The notes beneath the pieces are model-generated. The model searched no databases. It was not told the DNA's origin and saw only the letters and a program-made list of their open reading frames with translations. Both the position numbers and the translations under genes were made by a program. From Hyphococcus luteus (GTDB lineage Bacteria; Pseudomonadota; Alphaproteobacteria; Caulobacterales; Parvularculaceae): a stretch of DNA of 64,000 bases. Positions 44,426 to 52,686 of the stretch are shown here, piece after piece. Within the stretch, counting starts at the first letter, position 1, and every line of letters starts with the position of its first letter. The stretch is taken from positions 62,001 to 126,000 of the forward strand of contig NZ_PJCH01000011.1 of the NCBI RefSeq assembly GCF_002943565.1. Reading direction: 5' to 3'.

Positions 44426-45379
44426 ATGAATATGCGGTCAAGTCTTGTCCTGACGCTTCTTGGCGCTTTCGCATCGGCCTGCGCCACGCAGGCTGATGCT
44501 CCCATGGAGACAACGCCGCTCAATGAGATTGGCGCGCTTCTGGCGAAAGAAGACGGCGGCATGCCCGCTTTCTTTGACTGTTTGCGCGAGAACCACGCCG
44601 TGGTCATCAGCGCCCATCGCGGCGGCCCGGCGGCGGGCTATCCCGAAAACGCCCTTGAGACTTTGGCTCGCACCGCCTCGCTGATGCCGGCGCTTCTCGA
44701 AATCGACTCCCAGCGCAGTTCGGACGGCGTTTTGGTGCTGATGCATGACGACACGCTCGACCGCACCACCACGGGCGAAGGCCCGGTGGCGGAGAAAACC
44801 TTCGACGAGCTGCGCGCCTTGCGGCTCGTCGACAATGACGGCGAAGAAACGGCGTTTCAGATTCCGACCCTGGAAGAAGCGCTCGACTGGAGCGAAGGCC
44901 GCGCCATGCTCGCCCTCGACCGCAAGGATCCGATTTCCTATGAGGATCTCATCCGCATCGTCGAAAAGCATAACGCTTTCGGCCGGGTGATGTTCGCCAC
45001 GTATTCTCTCGATGACGCCATCAAGGTGGCCCGCCTCTCGCCGCGCGCGATGATCGTCACGCCGGTCGAAGGCGCTGATGATCTCGATACGCTAAAAGCC
45101 GGCGGCGTCGCCCTCGACCATGTGATTTCCTGGACCGGCACGGAAACGCCGCGCCCTGATCTTTATGCAGACCTCGCCGCGCAAGGCGTTGAATCCGCTT
45201 TCGCGACGCTCGGCTGGTGGACCGGGTCCTGGGACAGCCGCATCCGCATGCTGGAAGACGATACTCTCTATCTGAAAGTGACCCGTGGCGCGCATCTCGT
45301 CGCCACTGACCGCCCGCTTGTCGTCGCAGATGTTCTCCCCGGTTTCCGGCGCATCGGCCTTTGCATATCAAGGGAATGA
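44426..45379 (+). CDS. glycerophosphodiester phosphodiesterase, exported
   Basis: The 317-residue protein has a signal peptide, probably of lipoprotein type (FASAC). The GDPD TIM-barrel motifs are all present: SAHRGGPAAGYPENALE with the catalytic His and PEN, LLEIDSQRSSDG (metal-binding Glu/Asp) and LMHDDTLDRTT (second His). The enzyme splits glycerophosphodiesters into glycerol 3-phosphate and an alcohol outside the cytoplasm. AGGAGGG lies 8 nt upstream and spans the receptor stop, so the two genes are one operon. Confidence 0.88.
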   Translation: MNMRSSLVLTLLGAFASACATQADAPMETTPLNEIGALLAKEDGGMPAFFDCLRENHAVVISAHRGGPAAGYPENALETLARTASLMPALLEIDSQRSSDGVLVLMHDDTLDRTTTGEGPVAEKTFDELRALRLVDNDGEETAFQIPTLEEALDWSEGRAMLALDRKDPISYEDLIRIVEKHNAFGRVMFATYSLDDAIKVARLSPRAMIVTPVEGADDLDTLKAGGVALDHVISWTGTETPRPDLYADLAAQGVESAFATLGWWTGSWDSRIRMLEDDTLYLKVTRGAHLVATDRPLVVADVLPGFRRIGLCISRE

Positions 45380-45396
45380 AGAAACGCCGCCAGGCT

Positions 45397-46611
45397 TCAC
45401 TTGAATTGCGAATAATCGATGGGCTTCGTCCGGTCGACAAAACCGGTCTTCGCTTCCATGGGATATTTCAGCCCCGTGGCGCAGTTGAAAAGGACGACGC
45501 GGTCCGACTTTGAAATACGGCCGTCCTCAAGCGATTGTCTGCAGGCGGCGTATGTGGCCGCGCCTTCAGGACACAGGAGCAGTCCCTCCTCGCGCGCGAC
45601 GGCGTCGCGGGCGTTGAAAATGTCGTTTTCTTCAACCGCAACCGCGAACCCATCGGACGCGCGCACTGCGCGCAAGATCAAAAAGTCGCCCACAGCAATG
45701 GGAACGCGAATGCCCGCCGCCGCGGTCCAGGCGTTTTCCCATAGGGGCGCATGCTCCTCGCCCGCTTCCCAGGCTTTGACAATCGGCGCGCAGCCCGCCG
45801 CCTGAACGGCGATCATCTTCGGGCGTTTCGGCCCAATCCAGCCGATGGCTTCAAGTTCATCGAACGCCTTCCACATGCCGATAAGCCCGGTGCCGCCGCC
45901 GGTGGGGTAAAAGATCGCGTCGGGCAATTCCCATCCCAGCTGTTCGGCAAGCTCAAGGCCCATCGTTTTCTTGCCTTCGATCCGGTACGGCTCTTTCAGG
46001 GTCGAGACATCGAACCAGCCGGCCTTTTCCTTGCCCTCCCCGACGATCCTGCCGCAGTCATTGATGAGGCCGTTGACGCGATAGACATCGCCGCCCTGCA
46101 GCGCGATCTCGTCGACATTCACCTGCGGCGTGTCGTCAGGACAGAAGACCGTCGTCTTCATGCCCGCGGCGCTGGCATAGGCGGCCATGGCGGCGCCGGC
46201 ATTGCCGTTGGTCGGCATGGCGAGATGATTGAGCCCCAGCTCTTTGGCCATGGAAACGGCAAGGGCAAGACCGCGCGCCTTGAACGAGCCGGTGGGCAGG
46301 CGCCCTTCATCCTTTACGATGATCTCGCCCGTAACGCCCGCCCGTTTTTCAAAATGCGAAAGCCGGATCAACGGCGTCATCACCTCGCCGAGGGTAATGC
46401 GATTTTCGGGCTTCGCTACAGGCAGAAATTCGCGGTAGCGCCAGAAACCGTCCGCCCGCTCGCCAAACGCCTCTTTGCTCAGCATCTTCGACAAAGATCC
46501 AAGATCATAGCGGACCAGCAAGGGCTTGCCCGCGCTGGACAGGCCATGCACATGCCCCGCCTCATAGCGTTCGCCGGTGTAAGAGCACTCAAGATGGGTG
46601 ATGAAACTCAA
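45397..46611 (-). CDS. thrC: threonine synthase (PLP-dependent)
   Basis: The 404-residue protein is a fold-type II PLP enzyme. The Schiff-base Lys is in PTGSFKARG; NGNAGAAMAAYASAAG and the phosphate-binding FYPTGGGTGLIGMW follow. The N-terminus (HLECSYTGERY) with paired signals fits the threonine synthase family, which converts O-phosphohomoserine to threonine. Related PLP lyases share these motifs, so a different beta-elimination substrate is possible. It begins 2 nt after the TPR gene stop, so the two are cotranscribed. It converges with the glycerophosphodiesterase gene. Confidence 0.78.
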   Translation of the reverse strand: MSFITHLECSYTGERYEAGHVHGLSSAGKPLLVRYDLGSLSKMLSKEAFGERADGFWRYREFLPVAKPENRITLGEVMTPLIRLSHFEKRAGVTGEIIVKDEGRLPTGSFKARGLALAVSMAKELGLNHLAMPTNGNAGAAMAAYASAAGMKTTVFCPDDTPQVNVDEIALQGGDVYRVNGLINDCGRIVGEGKEKAGWFDVSTLKEPYRIEGKKTMGLELAEQLGWELPDAIFYPTGGGTGLIGMWKAFDELEAIGWIGPKRPKMIAVQAAGCAPIVKAWEAGEEHAPLWENAWTAAAGIRVPIAVGDFLILRAVRASDGFAVAVEENDIFNARDAVAREEGLLLCPEGAATYAACRQSLEDGRISKSDRVVLFNCATGLKYPMEAKTGFVDRTKPIDYSQFK

Positions 46612-46613
46612 CT

Positions 46614-47144
46614 TCAGCCTTCCAGTTTCTGTTGCGCCTGGGTGAAATCCGGATTGGCGCTCAACGCTTCTTCATAGGCTTCGCGCGCCTTGTCAGGCTG
46701 TTTTTTCGCCTCATAGACAAGGCCGATATTATACCAGGCGGCCCAGGGCTTGCCGACGCCGATATCGAGAGCGCGCTCATAATCGGCCATGGCGTCGTCA
46801 AAACGCTGCGCGAGATAATAGGAATTGCCGCGATTGAGATAAGCTTCGCCAAGCGCGGCGTCCATTTCAATCGCCTCATTGAAATCCTCAAGCGCGGCGC
46901 CTAGATCGCCGTTACGGTTATGAATGACGCCGCGATTGACCAGCGTTTTCTTGCGGTCGCTGATCGACAGGCCTGCATCTTTGAGCGCCTTGTCGCATGG
47001 CTCCGTGGAACGGGAGAAATCGCTCCGCGCATTTTCGTAACAATTCGCCGCATCGGTGGCGCCGATCGTGGTGACGGACATTTGCGCTGCGGCGGGCGCA
47101 GCGCAGGCCAAGACTACGCAAGTGAGACAGGTTAGGATTCGCAT
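46614..47144 (-). CDS. exported tetratricopeptide repeat protein
   Basis: The 176-residue protein has a signal peptide (cleaved near PAAAQ) and then about three TPR units, seen as ALEDFNEAIEMDAALGEAYLNRGNS, here summarised as TPR helices at about residues 80-170, with the typical A-x-x-x-Y-x-x-A-L pattern. Two Cys flank the N-terminal part (NCYENAR and EPCDKAL). TPR domains hold protein complexes together; the partner is unknown. It is the first gene before threonine synthase, with a 2 nt gap. Confidence 0.8.
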   Translation of the reverse strand: MRILTCLTCVVLACAAPAAAQMSVTTIGATDAANCYENARSDFSRSTEPCDKALKDAGLSISDRKKTLVNRGVIHNRNGDLGAALEDFNEAIEMDAALGEAYLNRGNSYYLAQRFDDAMADYERALDIGVGKPWAAWYNIGLVYEAKKQPDKAREAYEEALSANPDFTQAQQKLEG

Positions 47145-47306
47145 GATTGTCGCTCCTGTTCGCTGACAGGATGCAGTCTAGCGAGATTGCCGCCAATACC
47201 GAAGCCGCGAGGGGTTCCGCCTGATCTCAAGAAAGACGAGTTGCATTGTGCATTGCAGCAAATATGCTATTCCCGCCCGCGGAAGCAAGTAAAAAGGACA
47301 TTTCCC

Positions 47307-48089
47307 ATGGCTTCTCCTCTCAACGCCGTCGTCACCGGCTCTACCTCAGGCATCGGGCTTGGCATTGCGACCGCCTTCGCCGCCGAAGGCTGGAATGTCA
47401 TGCTGAACGGCTTCGGCGACCCTGACGAAATCGAAGGCGTGCGCGCCGGACTTGAAGAAAAGCACGGCGTCAAGGTTCTCTATAACGGCGCCGACATGAC
47501 CAAGCCGGAGGAAATCCGGGAGATGATCGCCGAGGCCGAAACCGCCTTCGGCCAGCTCGATATCCTCGTCAACAACGCCGGCATCCAACATGTCTCGCCG
47601 GTGGAGGACTTCCCCGAAGAAAAATGGGACGCCATCCTCGCGATCAACCTCTCCTCCGCTTTTCATACGATCAAGGCCGCTTTCGCAGGCATGAAGGCGC
47701 GAAAATTCGGGCGCATCATCAACACCGCCTCCGCCCACGCTCTTGTCGCGTCGCCGTTCAAGACCGCTTATGTCGCCGCCAAGCACGGCATTCTCGGACT
47801 TACCAAAACCGTCGCTCTTGAAGGCGCCGAACACGGCGTCACCTGCAACGCCATCTGTCCCGGCTATGTGAGAACGCCGCTGGTTGAAAAACAGATACCC
47901 GACACGGCGAAAGCGCGCGGCATGACCGAAGACGAAGTGATCCAGAAAGTCATTCTCGAGGCGCAGCCGACCAAGCAGTTCGTTACGGTTGAGCAGATCG
48001 GCGCCCTCGCCGTCTTCCTGTGCTCGGACAACGCCGCTCAGATCACCGGCGCCGCGCATGAGATGGACGGCGGCTGGACCGCCCAGTGA
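47307..48089 (+). CDS. bdhA: 3-hydroxybutyrate dehydrogenase
   Basis: The predicted protein has 260 residues. It is a classical short-chain dehydrogenase: GSTSGIGLGIA (NAD binding) near the start, NNAGIQH, and the Ser-Tyr-Lys set in NTASAHALVASPFKTAYVAAKHG. The C-terminal PTKQFVTVEQIGALAVFL is typical of BdhA. The enzyme interconverts 3-hydroxybutyrate and acetoacetate with NAD, mainly in breakdown of polyhydroxybutyrate. I chose the ATG at 47307 with AAAGGA upstream. The patatin-like gene follows with an overlap. Confidence 0.9.
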   Translation: MASPLNAVVTGSTSGIGLGIATAFAAEGWNVMLNGFGDPDEIEGVRAGLEEKHGVKVLYNGADMTKPEEIREMIAEAETAFGQLDILVNNAGIQHVSPVEDFPEEKWDAILAINLSSAFHTIKAAFAGMKARKFGRIINTASAHALVASPFKTAYVAAKHGILGLTKTVALEGAEHGVTCNAICPGYVRTPLVEKQIPDTAKARGMTEDEVIQKVILEAQPTKQFVTVEQIGALAVFLCSDNAAQITGAAHEMDGGWTAQ

Positions 48090-49162
48090 TGGCGGCGGAC
48101 AACGTCAAGAAAGTCAATCTGGCTTTTCAGGGCGGCGGCTCCCACGGGGCCGTCACCTGGGGCGTCGCCGACCGTCTGCTCGAAGACGAGCGCATCGACA
48201 TCGACTCGATTTCCGGCTCCAGCGCCGGCGCTGTCAACGCCGCCGCCGTCGCATACGGGCTGCACAAGGGCGGCTGCGAGGGTGCACGGCAATCGCTCGA
48301 TCGTTTATGGCGCCGCATCAGCGAGGTAGGCGAAATCTACAGCCCGGTGCGCGCTAATCCGTTTCCAATGAATTTCGGGCCGGACGATCTTGTGAACGCC
48401 TTTACCTATCAGATGTTCGAAACCGTTACGCGCGCCCTTTCGCCCTATCAATTCAATCCTTTCGATATCAATCCGCTGCGCCAGATCCTCGAAGACTGCA
48501 TCGATTTCGAAGACTTAAGCCATTGCAAAGTGACAAAGCTCTTCATTGCGGCGACTAATGTCCGCACAGGCAAGGTGCATATCTTCAATACGAAAGACGC
48601 CTCGACAAAAGTCGTATGCGCCTCCGCCTGCCTGCCTTTCCTGTTCAAGGCGGTGGAGATCGACGGCGAACATTACTGGGACGGCGGCTATATGGGCAAT
48701 CCGGTGCTGTTTCCGTTCTTCTATGAAGCCCAGACGTCCGACATCATCATCGTTCACGTCAATCCCATAGAGCGCGATGAAATTCCCGTCACCGCGTCCG
48801 ACATCATGAACCGCGTCAACGAGATCAGCTTTAATTCTTCGCTATTGCGGGAGTTGCGCGCCATCAGCTTCGTCCAGCGCCTGCTCGACAATGGCTGGAT
48901 CAAGGACGAGCATCGCGACCGGCTGCGCAATATCCGCATTCATTCGGTGCGCTCCGACCAGGCGCTCGAAGATTTTGACGTCTCCACCAAGTTCCGCACG
49001 GACTGGGCCTTCTTAAGCGGGCTCAAACAAAAGGGCCGCGACATCGCCGATGCCTGGCTCGATGAAAACTTCGACAAGATCGGAAAAGAATCCTCTGTCG
49101 ACCTGCGGGAGATGTTCGCCGTCGACGAAAGCGAAGACGCCCCCGAAAAAACCGCCATCTGA
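48089..49162 (+). CDS. patatin-like phospholipase family protein
   Basis: The predicted protein has 357 residues. The patatin motifs are FQGGGSHGAVTWG (oxyanion hole), ISGSSAGAVNAAA (nucleophile Ser) and HYWDGGYMGNP (catalytic Asp). A DUF3734-like C-terminal part follows. The start is an ATG at 48089 overlapping the dehydrogenase stop as TGATG; a GTG at 48086 is equally possible. Patatin-like hydrolases next to 3-hydroxybutyrate dehydrogenase are common in alphaproteobacteria, and a role in storage-lipid or granule metabolism is plausible but inferred. Confidence 0.88.
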   Translation: MAADNVKKVNLAFQGGGSHGAVTWGVADRLLEDERIDIDSISGSSAGAVNAAAVAYGLHKGGCEGARQSLDRLWRRISEVGEIYSPVRANPFPMNFGPDDLVNAFTYQMFETVTRALSPYQFNPFDINPLRQILEDCIDFEDLSHCKVTKLFIAATNVRTGKVHIFNTKDASTKVVCASACLPFLFKAVEIDGEHYWDGGYMGNPVLFPFFYEAQTSDIIIVHVNPIERDEIPVTASDIMNRVNEISFNSSLLRELRAISFVQRLLDNGWIKDEHRDRLRNIRIHSVRSDQALEDFDVSTKFRTDWAFLSGLKQKGRDIADAWLDENFDKIGKESSVDLREMFAVDESEDAPEKTAI

Positions 49163-49210
49163 CGCCAGGTCCGGCGGAGAAAGTTCGCTGCGACAGGGGT
49201 TAAATTCTCT

Positions 49211-49245
49211 TCATGACGTTTCTTTCATGACCTTGACGTCATGAC
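49211..49245 (+). repeat. three TCATGAC direct repeats with 14 bp period
   Basis: TCATGAC occurs at 49211-49217, 49225-49231 and 49239-49245, each start exactly 14 bp after the last. TTGACG lies between the second and third copies (49233-49238). The block sits between the patatin gene stop and the EF-hand gene, 94 nt before its ATG. It looks like a multi-site regulator target; the regulator is unknown. Confidence 0.55.
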
Positions 49246-49338
49246 CAAGCCTTAACTGGCGGAGACGGCGAACATAGTTAATTTGCTCTTTGTACGGCGC
49301 ATATGAGCGCCTTCTTTTGACCCCGCAAGGAGCACCAC

Positions 49339-49845
49339 ATGTTACGTTCGACTCTCATCTGCGCTTCCCTGGCCGCGCTCGCCTCAGGCGCCTATGCGCG
49401 GGAAAGCACTGACGCTGCATCGAAAGCGGACGCGAAAACCATCACCGACGCGAAACAGGTCGGAACCCGCGACGAGGCGAAATTATACGCCAAAGCGGAG
49501 TTCGATCAGGCGGACTTGGACAAAGACGGCAAGGTCAGCGAGACTGAGTTCATCGCTTACGCCACCATTCGCGCGCCCATGAACAACAAGGCTGACGGCG
49601 CCGCCGGCAAAAAAGCTGCGAATGAAAAAACCGATGCCGCCGCTGTCAGCGAAACGGCGAGCGCGGAAGAAGAATTCGCGGAAATCAGCAATGGCGATGA
49701 AGCCATTTCCGAAGACGAACTCGTCGAAAAACGGATGGCCCAATTCGAAGAAGCCGACGCTGACAACGACGAGGCGCTGGACGCCAAGGAGCGCGTTCAG
49801 TTCGCCCAGATGACGACGCCGAAAGCGCCGAAAAACACGCTTTAA
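49339..49845 (+). CDS. exported EF-hand domain protein
   Basis: The 168-residue protein has a signal peptide (cleaved near GAYA) and two EF-hand loops: DLDKDGKVSETEF at about residues 58-70 and DADNDEALDAKE at about 140-151. The middle is rich in Ala, Lys and Glu. EF-hand proteins bind calcium; here it would act in the periplasm or outside. AGGAG lies before the ATG and a terminator follows. No partner is apparent. Triple direct repeats upstream suggest its promoter is regulated. Confidence 0.82.
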   Translation: MLRSTLICASLAALASGAYARESTDAASKADAKTITDAKQVGTRDEAKLYAKAEFDQADLDKDGKVSETEFIAYATIRAPMNNKADGAAGKKAANEKTDAAAVSETASAEEEFAEISNGDEAISEDELVEKRMAQFEEADADNDEALDAKERVQFAQMTTPKAPKNTL

Positions 49846-49865
49846 TCCCGAACCTGCCGGAAATC

Positions 49866-49897
49866 CGGCCCGCCTTCTTTCGAGGGCGGGCCGTTTT
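49866..49897 (+). terminator. intrinsic terminator of the EF-hand gene
   Basis: CGGCCCGCC at 49866-49874 pairs with GGCGGGCCG at 49885-49893, a 9 bp stem with a 10 nt loop, followed by TTTT. It lies 20 nt after the stop and 5 nt before the convergent receptor gene's stop. Confidence 0.85.
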
Positions 49898-49902
49898 CAT
49901 GT

Positions 49903-51990
49903 TTAGAATTCGCCGCGAAGCGTGACCTTGAAACTGCGTCCCGGCAGAGGGGCGACGTCTTTCAGGAAGGACGTGGCCAGCCGCGCCTCTTCATTAGTCA
50001 CATTGTCGGCGCGAAGCTGCACCGATAGCCCGGAATCCTCGCCGCCGGGACGGAATGTCGCCGCCAGATTGACCAGCGTATAACCGTCCGTCGGCAATTC
50101 GTAGTCGGCGATATGCTTCTGATCGGCGGCGATCTCTACTTCGCCCCTCAAATCGACATAAGGCGATGTCGCCTCCAAGCCGAAAATAGAGCGCAAGGGC
50201 GGAATGCGCGGCACGGCGCCCCCGTCATTTTTGAATTTCGCCTTGACGTAATCAAGCTGCGCGCGCGCCGACACGTCGAAGTCCGCCAATGAAAACAGAT
50301 CCGCATCGGCCTGCGCTTCGAAGCCTTTGAACACCGCGTTATGGGCGCCGAATGTGAAAACGGGAATCTCCTCTTCCTCAGCGCCAGTCGGCGTCAGGGC
50401 CACAAAGTCCTTATAGTCCGTGTAGAACCCGTTCACCGTCGCAGACAAACGGCCGAACTCGCCATGCAGCGTGGTTTCGACGCCCCGCGCGGTCTCAATG
50501 CCCAGCGTCGGATCGCCGACTTCATAAGCGTTGGTGGCGAGATGGGGGCCGTTTGAGAAGAGCTCTTCCGGCGCAGGGGCGCGTTCCGTTCTGAGCGCAT
50601 TGACGCCGAAAAAGAGATTATCGGCGGGCTCGACGCCAAGGCCGGCGGAAACGCTGAACGCATCGAAAGACCGGCTCAGCGAGACCGTATCGGCTTCCGT
50701 TTTCGTATGCTCGTAACGCCCGCCGACCTGAACATGCCAATTGTCTGTTTCGTATTCGCGCATGGTGAACACGCCGAACTGGTCGGTGATGTTGGGCGGC
50801 GTAAACGCCTCATCGCCAATCGCCTCGAAATTGCGGTGCTTGACCTGGAAACCGCTGGCGCCGCGGAAGTTTCCGTATTGCTTTTCCAGGAACTCAACCC
50901 GACCTTCGAAGCCTTTGTTGTTGAAGGTCGTGCCGACAGCATCGCCTTCAAGTTCCTGATGCGTATAGTCGGCGTAGCCGAAGCGGATTTTCGTCGTGTC
51001 GACAAACAGGAACGGCTTGTTGAACTCTCCCATCAGATCATAGCGGTTCTGTTCGAGGTCGATATTGACCGCCTCTTCGCCGTGACCGCCTGCTTCCATG
51101 ACGCCTTCTGCTTCATGATGCTGGTGACCGGGAACGCCGTAAAGCGAACGGGCGAATTTCGCCGAGACGCCGATATAGCCGTCCGGGAAAATCACCGACC
51201 CGCCGACGGCGCCGCCCTTGGCCTGCATGGCGGTGTTGGGCGCCGTACCGAAGGCTTCTTCCTCTTCTGCGTGCTCCTCGCCTTCGTGATCGCCTTCTTC
51301 GGCCTCCGCCGCCGCATGGAAAGCCTCGGATTCGGCGAAACCGGGAATGTCATAATCGTCGGTGTTGCGGTAATAGCCCTCGCCATGAAAGACGATGCTC
51401 GTATCGCCGGCCTTGGCGACCAGCGCGTCAAAACCGCCCGCCGCCTCAACGGAATCGTCAACCGTCGCAAGGCTGGTGCGCAAGGCGCCGTCGAGCCCGC
51501 CTTCAGGCTCCGCATCCGGAATGCGGCCGTCAAAGACGTTGACGACGCCGCCCGCTGCGGAGCTGCCGTAATAAAGCGTCGCTGCGCCGCGCACGATTTC
51601 GATGCGCTTCGCCATGGCCGGGTCGACAGCGACCGCGTGGTCATCGCTCACCGAGGAGGCGTCGATGGAGCCGATCCCGGCGTCGAGGACGCTGACGCGG
51701 TCGCCGCTGAGACCGCGAATGACTGGCCGGCTCGCCGCCGGCCCGAAAAAGGTGGCGGAAACCCCCGGCTCCTGACGCAGGAGCTGACCGATGGAGGCTT
51801 CGCCACGGGAAGCGAGCTCTTCTTCGGTGAGAACCGAAGCGGGGATAATGGATTCATGTTCGGGATGACCGATGGGCGAGGCGGTGACGATGATCTCGTC
51901 GTCTTCATGACCATGGTCTTCATCTTGCGCGTAGGCGGGCGCGCTCATGGCGAGCGCGGCGGCGCCGGACAGCAAAAGTTTCTTGTGCAC
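49903..51990 (-). CDS. TonB-dependent receptor with His/Glu-rich loop, ZnuD-like
   Basis: The 695-residue protein starts at a GTG with AGGAG upstream. It has a signal peptide (cleaved near PAYAQ), His residues right after it (DEDHGHEDD), a TonB box (DEIIVTASPIG), a plug (LLRQEPGVSATFFGP, IVRGAATLYYGSSAAGG) and a beta barrel ending in Phe. An acidic, His-containing extracellular stretch, EEGDHEGEEHAEEEE, is at about residues 235-250. Such loops bind metal in ZnuD-type zinc receptors. A small His/Cys protein gene lies just upstream. Zinc or another divalent metal is inferred, not shown. Confidence 0.82.
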   Translation of the reverse strand: MHKKLLLSGAAALAMSAPAYAQDEDHGHEDDEIIVTASPIGHPEHESIIPASVLTEEELASRGEASIGQLLRQEPGVSATFFGPAASRPVIRGLSGDRVSVLDAGIGSIDASSVSDDHAVAVDPAMAKRIEIVRGAATLYYGSSAAGGVVNVFDGRIPDAEPEGGLDGALRTSLATVDDSVEAAGGFDALVAKAGDTSIVFHGEGYYRNTDDYDIPGFAESEAFHAAAEAEEGDHEGEEHAEEEEAFGTAPNTAMQAKGGAVGGSVIFPDGYIGVSAKFARSLYGVPGHQHHEAEGVMEAGGHGEEAVNIDLEQNRYDLMGEFNKPFLFVDTTKIRFGYADYTHQELEGDAVGTTFNNKGFEGRVEFLEKQYGNFRGASGFQVKHRNFEAIGDEAFTPPNITDQFGVFTMREYETDNWHVQVGGRYEHTKTEADTVSLSRSFDAFSVSAGLGVEPADNLFFGVNALRTERAPAPEELFSNGPHLATNAYEVGDPTLGIETARGVETTLHGEFGRLSATVNGFYTDYKDFVALTPTGAEEEEIPVFTFGAHNAVFKGFEAQADADLFSLADFDVSARAQLDYVKAKFKNDGGAVPRIPPLRSIFGLEATSPYVDLRGEVEIAADQKHIADYELPTDGYTLVNLAATFRPGGEDSGLSVQLRADNVTNEEARLATSFLKDVAPLPGRSFKVTLRGEF

Positions 51991-52075
51991 GGAAGTAGCT
52001 CCTTCAAACTTCTAAACGCCCCGCGGGCCTGGCCGCGAGGCTGACAATCAAAACGCAAACAGCAGTGAGGGATTG

Positions 52076-52375
52076 TCAGAAGCGTGGAGGGCCGCGCGCA
52101 TGGGCGGCGCGCACCGCAATGGCGGCGCGTTCGGTCTGAGCGACAGGCGCGCCCGCCCGCCAGACCGCGACAAAGACCGCAAGCACGAAAGCAGACGTTC
52201 CAATCGCTTTGCCGTCATGGTGGGCGACGAGCGAGAGAACGCAGACCTGACCGTCATGCTTGTGGGGGCCATCGCCGTATTTGGCGGCGTGGGCGTCGAT
52301 AAGGGTTTGAGAAGCGAGAAAGGCGATGACCGCGGCGATAAGCGCCGCGCCTGCGCGGGAGCGACAGATTTTCAT
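52076..52375 (-). CDS. small exported His/Cys protein, DUF2946-like
   Basis: The predicted protein has 99 residues. A signal-type segment (MKICRSRAGAALIAAVIAFL) is followed by DAHAAKYGDGPHKHDGQVCVLS and LVAHHDGKAIG, here noted only as His pairs with one Cys. A hydrophobic stretch and the tail ARGPP follow. The Arg-Gly-Pro-Pro ending and the His/Cys part recall DUF2946 proteins, often near metal receptors. I chose the ATG at 52375 with CAGGG upstream; 52390 and a GTG at 52432 are alternatives. It precedes the ZnuD-like gene by 85 nt on the same strand. Confidence 0.6.
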   Translation of the reverse strand: MKICRSRAGAALIAAVIAFLASQTLIDAHAAKYGDGPHKHDGQVCVLSLVAHHDGKAIGTSAFVLAVFVAVWRAGAPVAQTERAAIAVRAAHARGPPRF

Positions 52376-52440
52376 TAACCCTGTTCGCATCAAAAAGGCC
52401 GTATCCAGTTCAAACCAGCCGGAAAACCTCACCCGGCTGG

Positions 52441-52466
52441 TGTGATAATCTCACATTGCAGTGCAA
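52441..52466. promoter_or_regulatory. two abutting palindromes upstream of the metal-receptor operon
   Basis: TGTGATAATCTCACA (52441-52455) is a palindrome with 5 bp arms, followed directly by TTGCAGTGCAA (52456-52466), with 5 bp arms around one base. They lie between the small His/Cys gene and yacG, where the receptor operon's promoter should be. A metal-responsive repressor such as Zur is one option, although neither motif matches a Zur consensus I know. Confidence 0.4.
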
Positions 52467-52470
52467 AAGT

Positions 52471-52686
52471 CTATGAGTCCTGAGGCGGCTCGCCGCCTTC
52501 ATCGGTCACGCCGTCGCTGTCGTCTTCCTGGGCGGGAATGGCGTAACCGCCGGTGAGCCAGCGGTGAAGGTCCACGTCGGCGCAGCGCTTGGAGCAGAAC
52601 GGCTCATAGCCCGCCACCGCCGGCTTTTTGCAGATCGGGCAACGCTCGCCCTTAAGGCCCTGATTGTCATTGCTCGGAGAGGTCAA
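52471..52686 (-). CDS. yacG: zinc-ribbon DNA gyrase inhibitor YacG
   Basis: The predicted protein has 71 residues. The YacG zinc site is CPICKKP and FCSKRCADVDLHRW, with YAIPAQ after it and an acidic tail. In E. coli YacG binds GyrB and blocks DNA gyrase. I chose the TTG at 52686 because AGGAG lies 6 nt upstream and it overlaps the RNase E/G gene stop by 20 nt; no ATG lies in frame between. A longer ATG start at 52749 would bury about 80 nt in the RNase gene. It ends the minus-strand housekeeping cluster. Confidence 0.85.
   Translation of the reverse strand: MTSPSNDNQGLKGERCPICKKPAVAGYEPFCSKRCADVDLHRWLTGGYAIPAQEDDSDGVTDEGGEPPQDS

Noticed and set aside
42979-44607. 542-codon minus-strand frame
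   Set aside because: It is antisense to the TonB receptor and the glycerophosphodiesterase start; no motif or ribosome site supports it.
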